A stretch of 21,396 nucleotides of DNA from a virus. This document shows positions 21,340 through 21,396 of this stretch, one piece after another (the first letter of the stretch is position 1; each line of letters opens with the position of its first letter). The DNA lies in the IMG/VR virus record IMGVR_UViG_3300007542_000232, positions 1 to 21,396 of that record; one strand, given 5' to 3'. The position numbers and the translations under genes were made by a program. The notes beneath the pieces were generated by a model. The model was given only the letters and a program-made list of their open reading frames with translations, did no database searches and was not told where the DNA came from.

Positions 21340-21396
21340 TTCTTAGCTTAACCATTGCGATTGCTTATCTCTTTGTTGCGCTAAAGTGGCGCAGCA
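21336..21396 (+). CDS. Start of a small membrane protein (3' partial)
   Basis: Twenty codons are visible, giving MILSLTIAIAYLFVALKWRS before the window ends. This is one hydrophobic segment followed by basic residues, which fits a membrane protein with the segment end facing the cytoplasm. Its place directly after the tailspike, where many P22-like phages change from virion to lysis genes, makes a holin or spanin-type protein possible, but the sequence is too short to say. The ATG overlaps the stop of the 20-aa peptide by 4 bases. Confidence 0.5.
   Translation, partial: MILSLTIAIAYLFVALKWRS

Noticed and set aside
1-21396. tRNA genes, CRISPR arrays, insertion sequences or att sites
   Set aside because: No cloverleaf, regularly spaced repeats, transposase-like frame or flanking terminal repeats were seen on reading through the window.

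Overview
The window is a 21.4 kb piece of the late (virion) region of a tailed dsDNA phage or prophage with a short, P22/Sf6-type tail. It is AT-rich. The gene order matches the P22/Sf6 plan: large terminase, portal, scaffold, coat, gp4-like adaptor, gp10-like stabilisation protein, needle-position gene, gp14-position gene, gp7/gp20/gp16-like ejection proteins, tailspike/fibre genes. This plan and the Sf6-like terminase point to a gammaproteobacterial host, but the species cannot be told from the sequence. No integrase, repressor, replication or completed lysis gene lies inside the window, so the lifestyle is unknown.

Layout. 1-3509: large terminase (5' end cut by the window edge) and portal, joined by a TAATG overlap. 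3509-4690: a protein absent from P22 and Sf6. It has a virion-protein-like N-terminus, then an ADP-ribosyltransferase-like domain, then a GNAT-like domain, and a sharp change of glycine codon use at the domain border. 4687-5542: five small genes on the minus strand (zinc ribbon, 64 aa, 41 aa membrane hairpin, 58 aa, 61 aa), three of them too short to show in a routine ORF list. 5543-5686: a divergent intergenic region with several dyads. 5687-7974: scaffold and coat, then a strong UUCG-loop terminator at 7980-8000. 8017-15692: head completion, tail adaptor, head/tail fibre-like and ejection proteins, tightly packed. 15692-21249: a host-recognition block of five proteins: a P22-type head-binding fibre, an Ig-like protein, a glycerophosphodiester phosphodiesterase (GDPD) protein, a carbohydrate-binding-like protein and a beta-helix tailspike. 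21277-21396: a 20-residue basic peptide and the start of a membrane protein, perhaps the lysis region.

How they work together. Terminase pumps DNA through the portal into a shell built by scaffold and coat. The gp4-like, gp10-like and 102-aa proteins close the portal and form the tail axis. The gp7/gp20/gp16-like proteins are packaged and ejected ahead of the DNA. The fibre block finds and probably degrades a surface polysaccharide with two different enzyme folds.

The strongest candidates for something undescribed are the ART-GNAT protein (a likely injected or packaged host-modifying effector), the antisense five-gene cassette beside it, the two-enzyme receptor-binding block, and the duplicated N-terminal motif of the gp16-like ejection protein. 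All function calls rest on reading motifs and gene order by eye; no database search was run.
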